Positions 56,295-64,000 of a DNA stretch of 64,000 nt are shown piece by piece. The stretch comes from an uncultured Verrucomicrobiota bacterium. Lineage in GTDB: Bacteria > Verrucomicrobiota > Verrucomicrobiia > Verrucomicrobiales > DEV007. The position numbers and the translations under genes are program-made. The first letter of the stretch is position 1. The number at the start of each line of letters is the position of its first letter. Where the stretch lies: assembly GCA_902589825.1 (NCBI GenBank), contig CACIUL010000008.1:1-64000 (forward strand), written 5' to 3'. The notes beneath the pieces are model-generated. The model worked only from the letters and a program-made list of their open reading frames with translations, did not search any database and was not told where the DNA came from.

Positions 56295-57188
56295 GTGAAG
56301 CCTGAAAAGGACTTTAAAGCTTATACCGCTGCACAGCAGAAGCGGATCAATGAGGCACTGCGAGGTTTGTTGCCGCGTGCCTCATGCCGGCCGAGAACAC
56401 TTCATGAATCCATGCGCTACAGTGTTTTTGCAGGCGGCAAACGACTGCGCCCGATTCTTTGCCTGGCGGCAGCTGAAGCATGCGGAAGCAGTGACAACCG
56501 TGCAATGCCTGCAGCCTGTGCCGTGGAATGTGTCCATACCTACTCGCTGATCCACGACGATCTGCCATGCATGGATGATGATGACTTGCGACGCGGCAAG
56601 CCGACCAATCACAAGGTCTACGGTGAGGCGGTAGCTGTGCTTGCCGGTGATGCGCTGCTCGCCCTTGCCTTTGAACTTATCAGCCAGAGCAAGCCGGCAG
56701 GGAAGCACACGGCAGGGAAAATGGCACAGGAACTGGCACTTACGGCTGGAAGCAAACATCTCGTTGGTGGCCAGGTCATGGACATGGAGGGCGAGGGAGC
56801 CGGGCTCTCCGCACGCCAGTTGCGCTTTATCCATGAAAGCAAGACTGCAGCCCTGCTGACCTGCTCACTGCGTCTCGGAGCCATGGCTGCAGGAGCCAGT
56901 CAGGGAAAAATGGATTCCCTGAGCCAATTCGGGAAATCCACCGGTCTCGCCTTTCAGATCATCGACGACATCCTGGACATTACGCAAAGCAGCGAGAAAC
57001 TGGGCAAGAGTGCCGGCAAGGACCTGGCAACGGAAAAGGCCACTTACCCCGCAGTCCATGGACTGGAAAAATCACGCAGGGAGGCCGCACGCCTTACAGC
57101 GGATGCAATAGCCGCCCTGAAGCCTCTGGGCTCCAAGGCATCACGCCTTCGTGAAATTGCAGGATACCTCCTTGACCGTGAATACTAG
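56295..57188 (+). CDS. ispA: Polyprenyl diphosphate synthase (farnesyl/geranylgeranyl type)
   Basis: Trans-prenyltransferase of 297 residues with a GTG start. The first Asp-rich motif is HDDLPCMDDDDLRRGKPTNHK near residue 88 and the second is QIIDDILDITQ near residue 223. KRLRPILCLAAAEACG and GGQVMDMEGEG are typical of short-chain IspA-type synthases. Product length (C15 versus C20) cannot be fixed by eye. It starts 6 bases after asd, so the two are co-transcribed. Confidence 0.92.
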   Translation: MKPEKDFKAYTAAQQKRINEALRGLLPRASCRPRTLHESMRYSVFAGGKRLRPILCLAAAEACGSSDNRAMPAACAVECVHTYSLIHDDLPCMDDDDLRRGKPTNHKVYGEAVAVLAGDALLALAFELISQSKPAGKHTAGKMAQELALTAGSKHLVGGQVMDMEGEGAGLSARQLRFIHESKTAALLTCSLRLGAMAAGASQGKMDSLSQFGKSTGLAFQIIDDILDITQSSEKLGKSAGKDLATEKATYPAVHGLEKSRREAARLTADAIAALKPLGSKASRLREIAGYLLDREY

Positions 57189-57222
57189 CCTGGTCGCCAA
57201 AAGGCACCCGCACGCTGCATCA

Positions 57223-58134
57223 TTACTCCTCCTTGCCGCTGAGGTGCCCGCAACGATCACCCACACGAGCATAAACCTCCCGGCCCTCCGCCCCATGCTC
57301 AAGAAGATCAGGGGAAAACCTCACGCGACCGGGCTCGAAAAACATCATGAACATTGATCCCCCAAACCTGAAATACCCCTTCTCATCCCCCTTCCCGACC
57401 GGTCCGGGAACATAACTCTGCACGATACTCCCTACACAGGTTGCCCCGATCTCAAGCAAAGCCACCGAGCCGAAAAACGGTGACTCCAGCATGGTCATGC
57501 AGCGCTTGTTTTCCCAGAGATAAGATACCCGCTGGCGCAAAGCGATGGGGTTAACCGAGTAAAGAAAGCCATTCATCAATTGCGTCTCCCCTGCCTCGCC
57601 GCCGCATGGAAAATGATAACGGTGATAGTCTGTTGGACACAGGCGCGAAATCAGGACTGCCCCGCCGGAGTAACGTTCGGCAAGCTCTCCGCTTCCCAGC
57701 AGCCTTATTAAATCAAACTTCTGCCCCTTTGCCCATAGCCCATCATAGGAGGAGAGATCCGCCACGGCCAGATGCCGGCCCTCAGCTGGAAATCCGAGCT
57801 CATGGTCATTTTCTGGAAAAGGGCGGGCCCCGGCACGCAGTCGTCTGACAAAAAAAGCATCAAAATGCTCAAACTTGGATATCGGGTCGGCAAACTCCCC
57901 GGGATCCAGACCGTAACGGGCCACGAAGGGTTTTATTTTGCTAGCCGAGGCACTTTGACGCATTCTCCATCCATAAAACCGTGAAAAACATGCCCGGCGA
58001 ACCAGAGCTGACAGGGCAAGTTTTCCCAGTGGGTTGCCATAAGTGAACTTCAGGAAACTTTCACCATAGACAGACTCGCCCTCGATCTTCCCCGTATAAC
58101 GATTATAGTATAGAATTGGCTCAGTTGCAGGCAT
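57223..58134 (-). CDS. psd: Phosphatidylserine decarboxylase
   Basis: Membrane-associated pyruvoyl enzyme of about 303 residues that makes phosphatidylethanolamine. FVRRLRAGARPFPE marks the N-terminal region, CPTDYHRYHFPCGG contains the conserved His, and RFGGSMFMMFFEPGRVRF holds the Gly-Ser self-cleavage site near residue 254, in the form GGS rather than the commoner LGST. The C terminus (EVYARVGDRCGHLSGKEE) is charged. I chose ATG 58134; TTG 58152 is also in frame. It starts 38 bases from a divergent lipoprotein gene. Confidence 0.9.
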   Translation of the reverse strand: MPATEPILYYNRYTGKIEGESVYGESFLKFTYGNPLGKLALSALVRRACFSRFYGWRMRQSASASKIKPFVARYGLDPGEFADPISKFEHFDAFFVRRLRAGARPFPENDHELGFPAEGRHLAVADLSSYDGLWAKGQKFDLIRLLGSGELAERYSGGAVLISRLCPTDYHRYHFPCGGEAGETQLMNGFLYSVNPIALRQRVSYLWENKRCMTMLESPFFGSVALLEIGATCVGSIVQSYVPGPVGKGDEKGYFRFGGSMFMMFFEPGRVRFSPDLLEHGAEGREVYARVGDRCGHLSGKEE

Positions 58135-58172
58135 CGCCCTCACTATCGTCAAACAATCGCCCAGTGCAATCT

Positions 58173-59081
58173 ATGCTCCGTATCTTCGCAACCTGTCTTG
58201 CCATTCTCAATGCCTGCAGCATGGCCGGCGAGCAAGCCGACCAGCTGGTATTTTCCGCCATGGGATGCGGACCCTATAGTGGTGATGACTTTAAGGCCAT
58301 CCGCCATTATGTCAGTGAGGAAAACAGGCAAAAGGGATCTGAATTCCTGATTCACCTTGGCGACATCAACTCCGGCGACATGGCGCGCCAGGGGAAACTC
58401 ACTGAGGCTCATTACCTGTCGATTAAAAAACTGCTTACCAGGGGCAATCAAATCCCGACATACATCATTCCCGGTGATAACGAATGGAATGACCGTCCTG
58501 ACCCTGAAACCGGGTGGAAACACTGGACTGCCCACCTTGGCAGCCTGGAAAAAAACTACACCGTGAAATGGAGCACCGATCGGCAGAAAGCCAGACCGGA
58601 GAATTTTACCTTTATCAAGTCAGGTGTCCTTTTCATAGGTATTAACCTCGTCGGGGGGCGCATTCACGACAGGAAGGAATGGACACGGCGCTTTGCTGAA
58701 AACAATGACTGGATAGAGACACAGTTCATCAAACACAGGAAAACAGTGCAAGTCGCCGTGGTCTGCTGCCATGCCAATCCAATCCGGATGGTGAAGGGTA
58801 AACCACAGGCAAGGCCGCCCTTTGCACCGTTCTGTGATCGTTTTGCCAAGCTTGGAGCTGCATTCGGCAAACCTGTGCTCTTTTTACACGCAGACGGACA
58901 CCAATGGATTGTCGACCAGCCATGGAACAATGCCCCGAACATCACGCGCATCCAGCTCGATCGCGTAAACCAAACCTTTCCCCCGGTGCAGTTTACCATC
59001 AGGCCCGCAGCCAAAAAACCGTTCTCCTTTGACCGGCGACTGAAAAAACCCGGATGGAAATTTCCCGGCAGTACCAGATGA
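58173..59081 (+). CDS. Exported metallophosphoesterase-like protein, probable lipoprotein
   Basis: About 302 residues. MLRIFATCLAILNAC gives a short signal peptide with a possible lipobox (LNAC). The body resembles calcineurin-like phosphoesterases: LIHLGDINSGD, IPGDNEWND (in place of GNHD), VVCCHANP and LHADGHQW are the metal motifs in order. GDNE replacing GNHD is a known variant in secreted members. Substrate unknown. The ATG at 58116 would bury the signal peptide. The 99 bases after its stop contain a repeated ATGTGGTA and nothing else of note. Confidence 0.75.
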   Translation: MLRIFATCLAILNACSMAGEQADQLVFSAMGCGPYSGDDFKAIRHYVSEENRQKGSEFLIHLGDINSGDMARQGKLTEAHYLSIKKLLTRGNQIPTYIIPGDNEWNDRPDPETGWKHWTAHLGSLEKNYTVKWSTDRQKARPENFTFIKSGVLFIGINLVGGRIHDRKEWTRRFAENNDWIETQFIKHRKTVQVAVVCCHANPIRMVKGKPQARPPFAPFCDRFAKLGAAFGKPVLFLHADGHQWIVDQPWNNAPNITRIQLDRVNQTFPPVQFTIRPAAKKPFSFDRRLKKPGWKFPGSTR

Positions 59082-59180
59082 ATATCCCGCTATGTGGTAA
59101 TGTGGTACCAAGCAGGAGGCACATCAATCCCAGTTGTTGCACCAGGCTTGTCATTGGAAGCGGGAAACAGTAATATTTAG

Positions 59181-60422
59181 ATGAAGATGAAATTCCTCCT
59201 TTTCACCCTGCCGGCTTTCCTGGTCGCCCTTGAGAACGTATTCGCCATTCCCCAGAATTTCGGTGGTAATTTTTTCGGGGCCACTTTCCAGCCCAGGGAC
59301 ATTAATGAGGATTTTACCGAGCAATTGCTTGCCGAGGCAATCTGGAGAGGCGAAGAGCTGCCCCAGGTCTGGAAATCCATCCCTTCCCTGGACGGCAATG
59401 AGGTCAAGTTACTTGCCGTAAACCCCGTGATCCTTGGCCAGCGCCCGGCAGCAGTGTTCGCCAACACCCAAAAGGGCAGACTGCAATCCATCGCAGCCCT
59501 CTACCTGGATGCAGGCCATTTCTTCGGGTATCACGGCAACAGGGAAAAGGACGACATAAAGGCTCTGCAGCGTGACTTCAAGAAGCGCTACGCTCAGCTT
59601 GAAAAAGCACTTGGCAAAACACTTGGCGAGCGAGCTGAGGATGGCCCTGATGATGCTGTTATCGGCCGCACGGCCTTGCTTAGAAACACCTACCAGGATT
59701 ACCGGATCGGCAAGCTGACCCTGCGATTTTCAGCCATCGAGAACCATTCAATAAGCCTGATCATTTTGCGCACCGAGGATATCTCCGATGATTACCTTGA
59801 TGTCGATATTGCCTCGCTGGACAAAAGACAGCGCCGCAAGCAACTACTTGCCAACGTCCGCCAGGATCGTTCCGGTGATGTCACCATAGGCGGCATCCCC
59901 ATGTTTCGCCAGGGCCTGCGCCCATATTGCGCAGTAAGCACGCTGGGAATGGCCACCCATTACCTGGGATTGCGCATGAGCACGGATGCGCTGGCATCCG
60001 GAGCCCGTTTCCGCAACACAGGCAGCGCAAAAGGCTCTAAAATCCTCGACCTCTACCGTGCTGCGGCAGAAGAGGCACTAGCCAGTGTGCAGCGCAGCGG
60101 CAGTTTTGACTTCAAGCGGGCCAAGAAATATCTGGAAAAGGGGTTTCCTGTCGTCGTCTGGCGCCGCTACAGCTCAGAAAGAAACCTGCTGCACAGTGCT
60201 GCTGCCAAGGGCAAGGTCCTGCCGGAAGCCAATCCCGCGGATCGCGCCTCCTGGCCCACTTCAAAGACAGATCCCGGTCACGCTTCCGTTGTCACCGGTT
60301 ATAATGAAAAAACCGGCGAAGTAATCTTCATGGAAAGCTGGGGTGAACACACCAGAGGCAAGCGCATGCATATCGAGGAACTGGAGGCCACCAGTTATGC
60401 CGCCTTCTACTTCAAGATTTAG
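59181..60422 (+). CDS. Secreted papain-like/C39-like cysteine peptidase-fold protein
   Basis: Exported protein of 413 residues. The signal peptide is MKMKFLLFTLPAFLVALENVFA. The N-terminal 220 residues are unrecognised. From about residue 230 (IGGIPMFRQGLRPYCAVSTLGMATHYLGLRM) the sequence matches a papain-like or C39 fold: Cys in RPYCAVS as nucleophile, His in DPGHASVVTGYNEKTGEVIFMESWGE, and the following Asn/Glu-Ser-Trp-Gly segment. It could be a peptidase or an inactive relative. It is convergent with fetB, with stop codons 4 bases apart. Regulation not visible. Confidence 0.75.
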   Translation: MKMKFLLFTLPAFLVALENVFAIPQNFGGNFFGATFQPRDINEDFTEQLLAEAIWRGEELPQVWKSIPSLDGNEVKLLAVNPVILGQRPAAVFANTQKGRLQSIAALYLDAGHFFGYHGNREKDDIKALQRDFKKRYAQLEKALGKTLGERAEDGPDDAVIGRTALLRNTYQDYRIGKLTLRFSAIENHSISLIILRTEDISDDYLDVDIASLDKRQRRKQLLANVRQDRSGDVTIGGIPMFRQGLRPYCAVSTLGMATHYLGLRMSTDALASGARFRNTGSAKGSKILDLYRAAAEEALASVQRSGSFDFKRAKKYLEKGFPVVVWRRYSSERNLLHSAAAKGKVLPEANPADRASWPTSKTDPGHASVVTGYNEKTGEVIFMESWGEHTRGKRMHIEELEATSYAAFYFKI

Positions 60423-60425
60423 CCG

Positions 60426-61247
60426 TTAGCCGATCAGCTTGTTGGCTTGCCCGTCCCCGGCCAACCGGTCCAGTCGCAACCGGTCCCGCTCATCGAACAG
60501 CCGGCCTGCAGCCATGCGCACGGCAATTAGCATCCCGAATCCACACCCGGCGGCAATCAGCAACCAGATGAGAATCTGATACCGCACCGCATCCCCTGGC
60601 GGATTACCTGCCAGTATCTGCCCGGTCATCATGCCCGGAAGGGAAACCAGCCCCGCAACGGCCATGGAATTAATTACCGGGATAAGTCCTGAACGCAGTG
60701 CTTCCCGGGCAAAATCGCTGACTGCCTGCCTGCCGGTCTCACCAAGCATCAAACGTGCTTCTATTATCTCCCGGCCCTGCCATGTTGAAACCGTCAACCG
60801 GTCAATGCTGAGTGCTACAGCCGTCATTGTATTGCCAAGCAGCATGCCCAGCACAGGGATTGCGTATCGGGGATCCCACCAGGGATCTGCGCGAACCACA
60901 GCTGCTAACCCGAAAATGGATACCGCAAATGAAGATACAAACATTGCACCGGTACCGATGCCATAACCCCACATGCCCCGTAAACGGTATTTCTGGCGGG
61001 CGGACACTTCACGCCCGGCAACCGCCAGCATAACAAGGGCAATTATGCCGACCCACAATGGTTGCCTCGCCTCAAAGAGTTCCCTGAGCACCAGCCCGAT
61101 TAAGGATAACTGCAAAACCATTCGAACCGCCGAAATCAACAGCGACCTGGTAACACCAAGTCTGGCAGAGAACGTGCAGGCAGCCAGGGCAGCCACCAGC
61201 ACGCCTGCAAGGGAGAGTTCCCACGGCTCAAGTTCGATAATTTTCAC
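60426..61247 (-). CDS. fetB: FetB-type ABC transporter permease (UPF0014/YbbM)
   Basis: Membrane protein of 273 residues with about seven helices, matching the UPF0014 permease family (SLLISAVRMVLQLSLIGLVL, AVAGREVSARQKYR, IPVLGMLLGNTMTAVALSIDRL, GLVSLPGMMTGQILAGNPPGDAVRYQI). With FetA it forms a transporter linked to iron export and oxidative-stress resistance in Escherichia coli. The GTG start overlaps the fetA stop by four bases (GTGA), which indicates translational coupling. Confidence 0.93.
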   Translation of the reverse strand: MKIIELEPWELSLAGVLVAALAACTFSARLGVTRSLLISAVRMVLQLSLIGLVLRELFEARQPLWVGIIALVMLAVAGREVSARQKYRLRGMWGYGIGTGAMFVSSFAVSIFGLAAVVRADPWWDPRYAIPVLGMLLGNTMTAVALSIDRLTVSTWQGREIIEARLMLGETGRQAVSDFAREALRSGLIPVINSMAVAGLVSLPGMMTGQILAGNPPGDAVRYQILIWLLIAAGCGFGMLIAVRMAAGRLFDERDRLRLDRLAGDGQANKLIG

Positions 61248-61840
61248 CAGGACTCTTCAAGTTGTTTGCCATGCATCCGCAAGGCTGTGTTTGCCACACG
61301 CTTCAACTGCTCCTCATCATGTCCCACCCAGACAACCGGAACCTGTTGCTCCTCCCGGTATTCCGAAATGACTTCCTCGACAAGGGAAGTCGACCGGGGG
61401 TCAAGGTTGGCGGTGGGCTCATCCAGCAACAGCACATCAGGCCCACGTACAAGCAACCTCGCCAGTGCCAAGCGCTGTTTTTCCCCCGCCGACAAACGGG
61501 ATATCTCCCAGTCCATGACTTCAGAACCCGGAAAACCCAGCTTTAATAAAACCGGCTCATGGTCGCCTTCAGGGAAATGTAATCCAACCGAGTCAAACCA
61601 CCAGCGTGACTCTGCCGCCAGCATCGCCACACTACCACGCCACGCCGCACCCGGATAATCCACACAATTCTTGCCCTCAAGAAAAACTTCCCCCTCATGA
61701 ACATCCAGGTCGGCAATCGCACGTAACAGCAGGGACTTCCCGGACCCGGACTCGCCGCTGAGGCCCACGCACTGCCCCGCCCCGACAGAAAAGCTCAGGG
61801 GCCCCCAATCCAGAAAACACAGATGTTCAACCTGCAACAC
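61244..61840 (-). CDS. fetA: FetA-type ABC transporter ATP-binding protein
   Basis: ATPase subunit of 198 residues with a GTG start. GLSGESGSGKSLLLRAI is Walker A, RLSAGEKQRLALARLLV the signature, and VLLLDEPTANLDPRS Walker B with D-loop. WVGHDEEQLKRVANTALRM gives the switch His. Sequence order and the adjacent UPF0014 permease gene identify the FetAB pair. Transport substrate (iron or another metal) is inferred from the family. Confidence 0.92.
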   Translation of the reverse strand: MLQVEHLCFLDWGPLSFSVGAGQCVGLSGESGSGKSLLLRAIADLDVHEGEVFLEGKNCVDYPGAAWRGSVAMLAAESRWWFDSVGLHFPEGDHEPVLLKLGFPGSEVMDWEISRLSAGEKQRLALARLLVRGPDVLLLDEPTANLDPRSTSLVEEVISEYREEQQVPVVWVGHDEEQLKRVANTALRMHGKQLEESW

Positions 61841-61878
61841 GGGTAAACCCTAAAACCCTTCCTGCTTCTCCTCAAGAG

Positions 61879-63138
61879 TCACTTGCGGCGGCGGATCGCG
61901 TTTTTTTTGTCACCGTATAACTCCTCACCCTTGATGCCCGCATATTTATGGGAAACTTTTTCAGCCGGCGGCAGCTTGAAATTTTTCTCCGGGTTCATCA
62001 CGTCCACAATTCTCCTGCTGCCATCCTCCAGGGTAATTTCATTCCACGCATGCCTGCCAAGCAACCTTCCGCGCGACTTCATGTGACCACGCCTCAGCCC
62101 CACCTTCAAGCCGGCCTCATCGCCCATGATCTTGAAGAGCAATGACCGATGTCGACAAACACCACCTCCACAATATTCAGCAACCTGGCCGAGTAATATC
62201 TCGCTGTTTCGATAATCCATCAATTGCCGGGTTGCCGCCTCGGCCTGGTCCCTCTGGCCATTGGGTGAAGTCATACTGTCAATGTATCGGGCCAGAACCT
62301 GGGCACGCTCAACTTCCGGCAAATCTTTCTTGCCCCGGGCAAAATCAATATATCCGGCAAGCTTGCTGTCACGCTTTCTGTCGACCATGATCACCTCTCG
62401 CGTAGCGACCACTGTGCCGTCCTCCTTAATCTTCATGTATGTGCCCCCATCCGCATAACCATCCGGAATACGCATGGCAGGCGCCACAAAATGCCCCTTG
62501 TGATAGGCATTGATGACCTGCCTGGCTTCGGCACGCACGACCGCCTTCTTTGGCAACTCCTCCTCTGTCAGCGCGAAAATCTCCAGGTCAAGCACCAGAT
62601 CACTGCTGGCCGGACCCACCTGGTGGACGCTGACTGCCAATACGTTTTTACCCGCGCGCAACAAATCAACCGGCACCTGCATGCGGTGAAACTCCTGCTC
62701 CTCCTCACCTGACAGGGCCTGTTCGGCAAATGTCCTTGCAGTTACCGCACCCCTCCCCAGATTCAATCGGGCAAGCGGTTTACCATTCAAGGTCAGAGCG
62801 GCCCCATCATCACAGCGCAGGGCAAGGTTCACCCGGGCAAATTCCCCCCCCGCAGGGACCTCAAAATGCCGGCGGAAAAATGTCGCCGCATGCTTCTTTT
62901 CCGGATCTCCACCGAACCCCACGATGGTCGAGATACCCCGGTCACCATAGCCCAGCGGCGATGCCCCCTTTTTCCAATGATGATCATTGAAAGCAGCACC
63001 CTGCCAGCCTACATCAGCAGTACCATCATCATCATAACTCCATCCTGCCGAGGAACGTTCCAGTAACACTGTCCGGGACAATGCCGGGGCAAGGCATGCA
63101 GCAAGTGCCAAAAGGGCCAGGATAATCAATCGCATCAT
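61879..63138 (-). CDS. Secreted protein: galactose-binding-like module plus transglutaminase-like domain
   Basis: About 419 residues. Signal peptide MRLIILALLALAACLAPALS. Residues about 25-190 form a beta module (DVGWQGAAFNDHHWKKGASPLGYGD, LALRCDDGAALTLNGKPLARLN, AGKNVLAVSVHQVGPASSDLVLDLEIF) of the same kind found twice in the CotH protein at 41778-46982. The C-terminal 150 residues resemble a transglutaminase/EDR1-like fold: YCGGGVCRHRSLLFKIM holds the Cys, GRHAWNEI the His and IVDVMNPE the Asp. It could be a peptidase or amide-bond enzyme. I chose ATG 63138; a TTG at 63141 and an ATG at 63135 are also possible. Confidence 0.78.
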   Translation of the reverse strand: MMRLIILALLALAACLAPALSRTVLLERSSAGWSYDDDGTADVGWQGAAFNDHHWKKGASPLGYGDRGISTIVGFGGDPEKKHAATFFRRHFEVPAGGEFARVNLALRCDDGAALTLNGKPLARLNLGRGAVTARTFAEQALSGEEEQEFHRMQVPVDLLRAGKNVLAVSVHQVGPASSDLVLDLEIFALTEEELPKKAVVRAEARQVINAYHKGHFVAPAMRIPDGYADGGTYMKIKEDGTVVATREVIMVDRKRDSKLAGYIDFARGKKDLPEVERAQVLARYIDSMTSPNGQRDQAEAATRQLMDYRNSEILLGQVAEYCGGGVCRHRSLLFKIMGDEAGLKVGLRRGHMKSRGRLLGRHAWNEITLEDGSRRIVDVMNPEKNFKLPPAEKVSHKYAGIKGEELYGDKKNAIRRRK

Positions 63139-63283
63139 CAAAATGTAACCCTCATCAAGGTCGGCAGCGAACCAAATAATACCCTCCGAAATGAAAGAAA
63201 ACGGTGAAAAGATGCATCAAGCAGGAATTCAACCGTCTAACCAGGTAACGACTCCTGAAATCAATCAGGAAAAGGGAATATTC

Positions 63284-64000
63284 ATGCAATTAGACAAAAT
63301 GATCATACAGCCGAAATACCACCTCCATCAACTCACCTGCCTGCTCATCATACTGGCCTTGACAATTGCCCTTAAAACAGGCCCCGCCATTGCTGAGGTA
63401 ACCAAGGAAAATCTGGATGAAAGCCGCACATTCACCCATGATGGAGTGAATTACACCATTACCTATACGGACACACCTGGAGATGCCGACCGAGTCAGCA
63501 CAACCGATATAGACAACACAGAAGCCTTCACCAAGGACTCTTATGACTCGCTGGTTGGCAGCATGGGGTTTCGCGCACCATGGTTGAGCACCTTGCCTGA
63601 TTATGGGATTTTTGTGCACGACATTGCCAGCGCAGGAGTATTGGGAAGCGCCCATCCGGATTGCTTTGAACTGGATGCACCCATGTTCAGTACACAAACG
63701 GCGCTGGCCGTCAAAACAGTATTGCTCCACGAGATGTTCCACACTGTTCAACGTAATTATAAAGACAGTATCAATGGAGGCAGCAGCGGATATATCGGGA
63801 GCACATTCGGCAAATGGGTTTCTGAAGGAACTGCCGTCGCCATAGAAGACAAGGCTTTCGCTGACACGGATGATAGCACCGGGTCACCTTTCTATGAGGG
63901 GTGGGCTTCGAGTTTCCTGAACAGTCCGGACGAGACCCTGTTCAACAAGGATTATGATTGCGGACTCTGGTGGAATTACCTGATGGAGCAACTTGGCACC
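63284..64000 (+). CDS. Secreted zinc metalloprotease, N-terminal part (runs off right edge)
   Basis: The frame is open from ATG 63284 to the window edge (239 codons). A signal or membrane segment (LTCLLIILALTIALKTGPAIA) ends near residue 38. VLLHEMFHTVQRNY is a zincin HExxH motif, and KWVSEGTAVAIED supplies the expected downstream Glu. The region before it (TFTHDGVNYTITYTD, YGIFVHDIASAG) is beta-rich. AAGGG lies seven bases upstream of the ATG; an in-frame ATG at 63191 would add 31 residues. It is divergent from the transglutaminase-like gene. The C-terminal part is outside the window. Confidence 0.78.
   Translation, partial: MQLDKMIIQPKYHLHQLTCLLIILALTIALKTGPAIAEVTKENLDESRTFTHDGVNYTITYTDTPGDADRVSTTDIDNTEAFTKDSYDSLVGSMGFRAPWLSTLPDYGIFVHDIASAGVLGSAHPDCFELDAPMFSTQTALAVKTVLLHEMFHTVQRNYKDSINGGSSGYIGSTFGKWVSEGTAVAIEDKAFADTDDSTGSPFYEGWASSFLNSPDETLFNKDYDCGLWWNYLMEQLGT

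Overview
This window looks like a chromosomal segment from a marine-type member of the Verrucomicrobiota (PVC superphylum). That placement is inferred from gene content, not from a marker gene. The supporting genes are four secreted sulfatases with different active-site motifs, a Tat-exported Gfo/Idh/MocA oxidoreductase, a PEP-CTERM protein, a GspG-like pseudopilin, very large secreted proteins built from PQQ-propeller, LamG, CotH and lamin-tail domains, and a monomeric isocitrate dehydrogenase. GC content is moderate throughout. I saw no rRNA, tRNA, CRISPR array, transposase or phage gene. About 54 protein genes are supported, including two cut by the window edges and one 47-residue lipoprotein gene.

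Layout. 1-5.1 kb: the end of a class III nucleotide cyclase gene, a Gfo/Idh/MocA enzyme with a sulfatase, a BaiN/HI0933-type flavoprotein and an FKBP isomerase. 5.1-12.4 kb: an ABC-F ATPase, a second sulfatase, tadA, rpe, a UDP-sugar decarboxylase/apiose-synthase-like enzyme, a bifunctional nuclease (DUF151), a gamma carbonic anhydrase homologue and an HU protein with a clear terminator. 12.5-18.2 kb: pabB, then a three-gene envelope cluster: a membrane TPR protein; a receiver-like, pseudokinase, transmembrane and FGE-fold fusion; and a secreted CsgG/TolB-like protein. 18.2-23.3 kb (minus strand): pseudopilin, methyltransferase, UbiA-like membrane protein, HtpX-like M48 protease with a TerB-like tail, and LemA. 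23.3-31.4 kb: arsS, a third sulfatase, a secreted VOC protein, a decayed gene fragment, a DUF1287 protein and a 1294-residue methyltransferase-like/PQQ/LamG protein. 31.4-41.6 kb: an M14-peptidase/amidotransferase-like fusion, monomeric icd, an MscS channel, a PEP-CTERM protein, a hydroxyproline epimerase with a D-amino-acid oxidoreductase, and a fourth sulfatase. 41.7-49.8 kb: a 1734-residue CotH/lamin-tail protein, a DUF455/ATP-grasp fusion and a methyltransferase. 49.8-64 kb: mainly housekeeping genes (metX, ychF, Nif3-like, AAG glycosylase, L,D-transpeptidase, asd, polyprenyl synthase, psd, fetAB), plus secreted peptidase-like and transglutaminase-like proteins and the start of a zinc metalloprotease gene.

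How the genes fit together. The secreted sulfatases and the oxidoreductase fit degradation of sulfated polysaccharides. The FGE-like domain in the window lacks catalytic cysteines, so sulfatase maturation must be encoded elsewhere. asd and metX belong to aspartate-family amino-acid synthesis, and the epimerase/oxidoreductase pair to hydroxyproline use. The most unusual material is the pseudokinase-centred cluster at 13.9-18.1 kb, a hairpin over the start codon of the giant PQQ gene with a matched-pair change in a decayed upstream copy, and the apiose-synthase-like enzyme.
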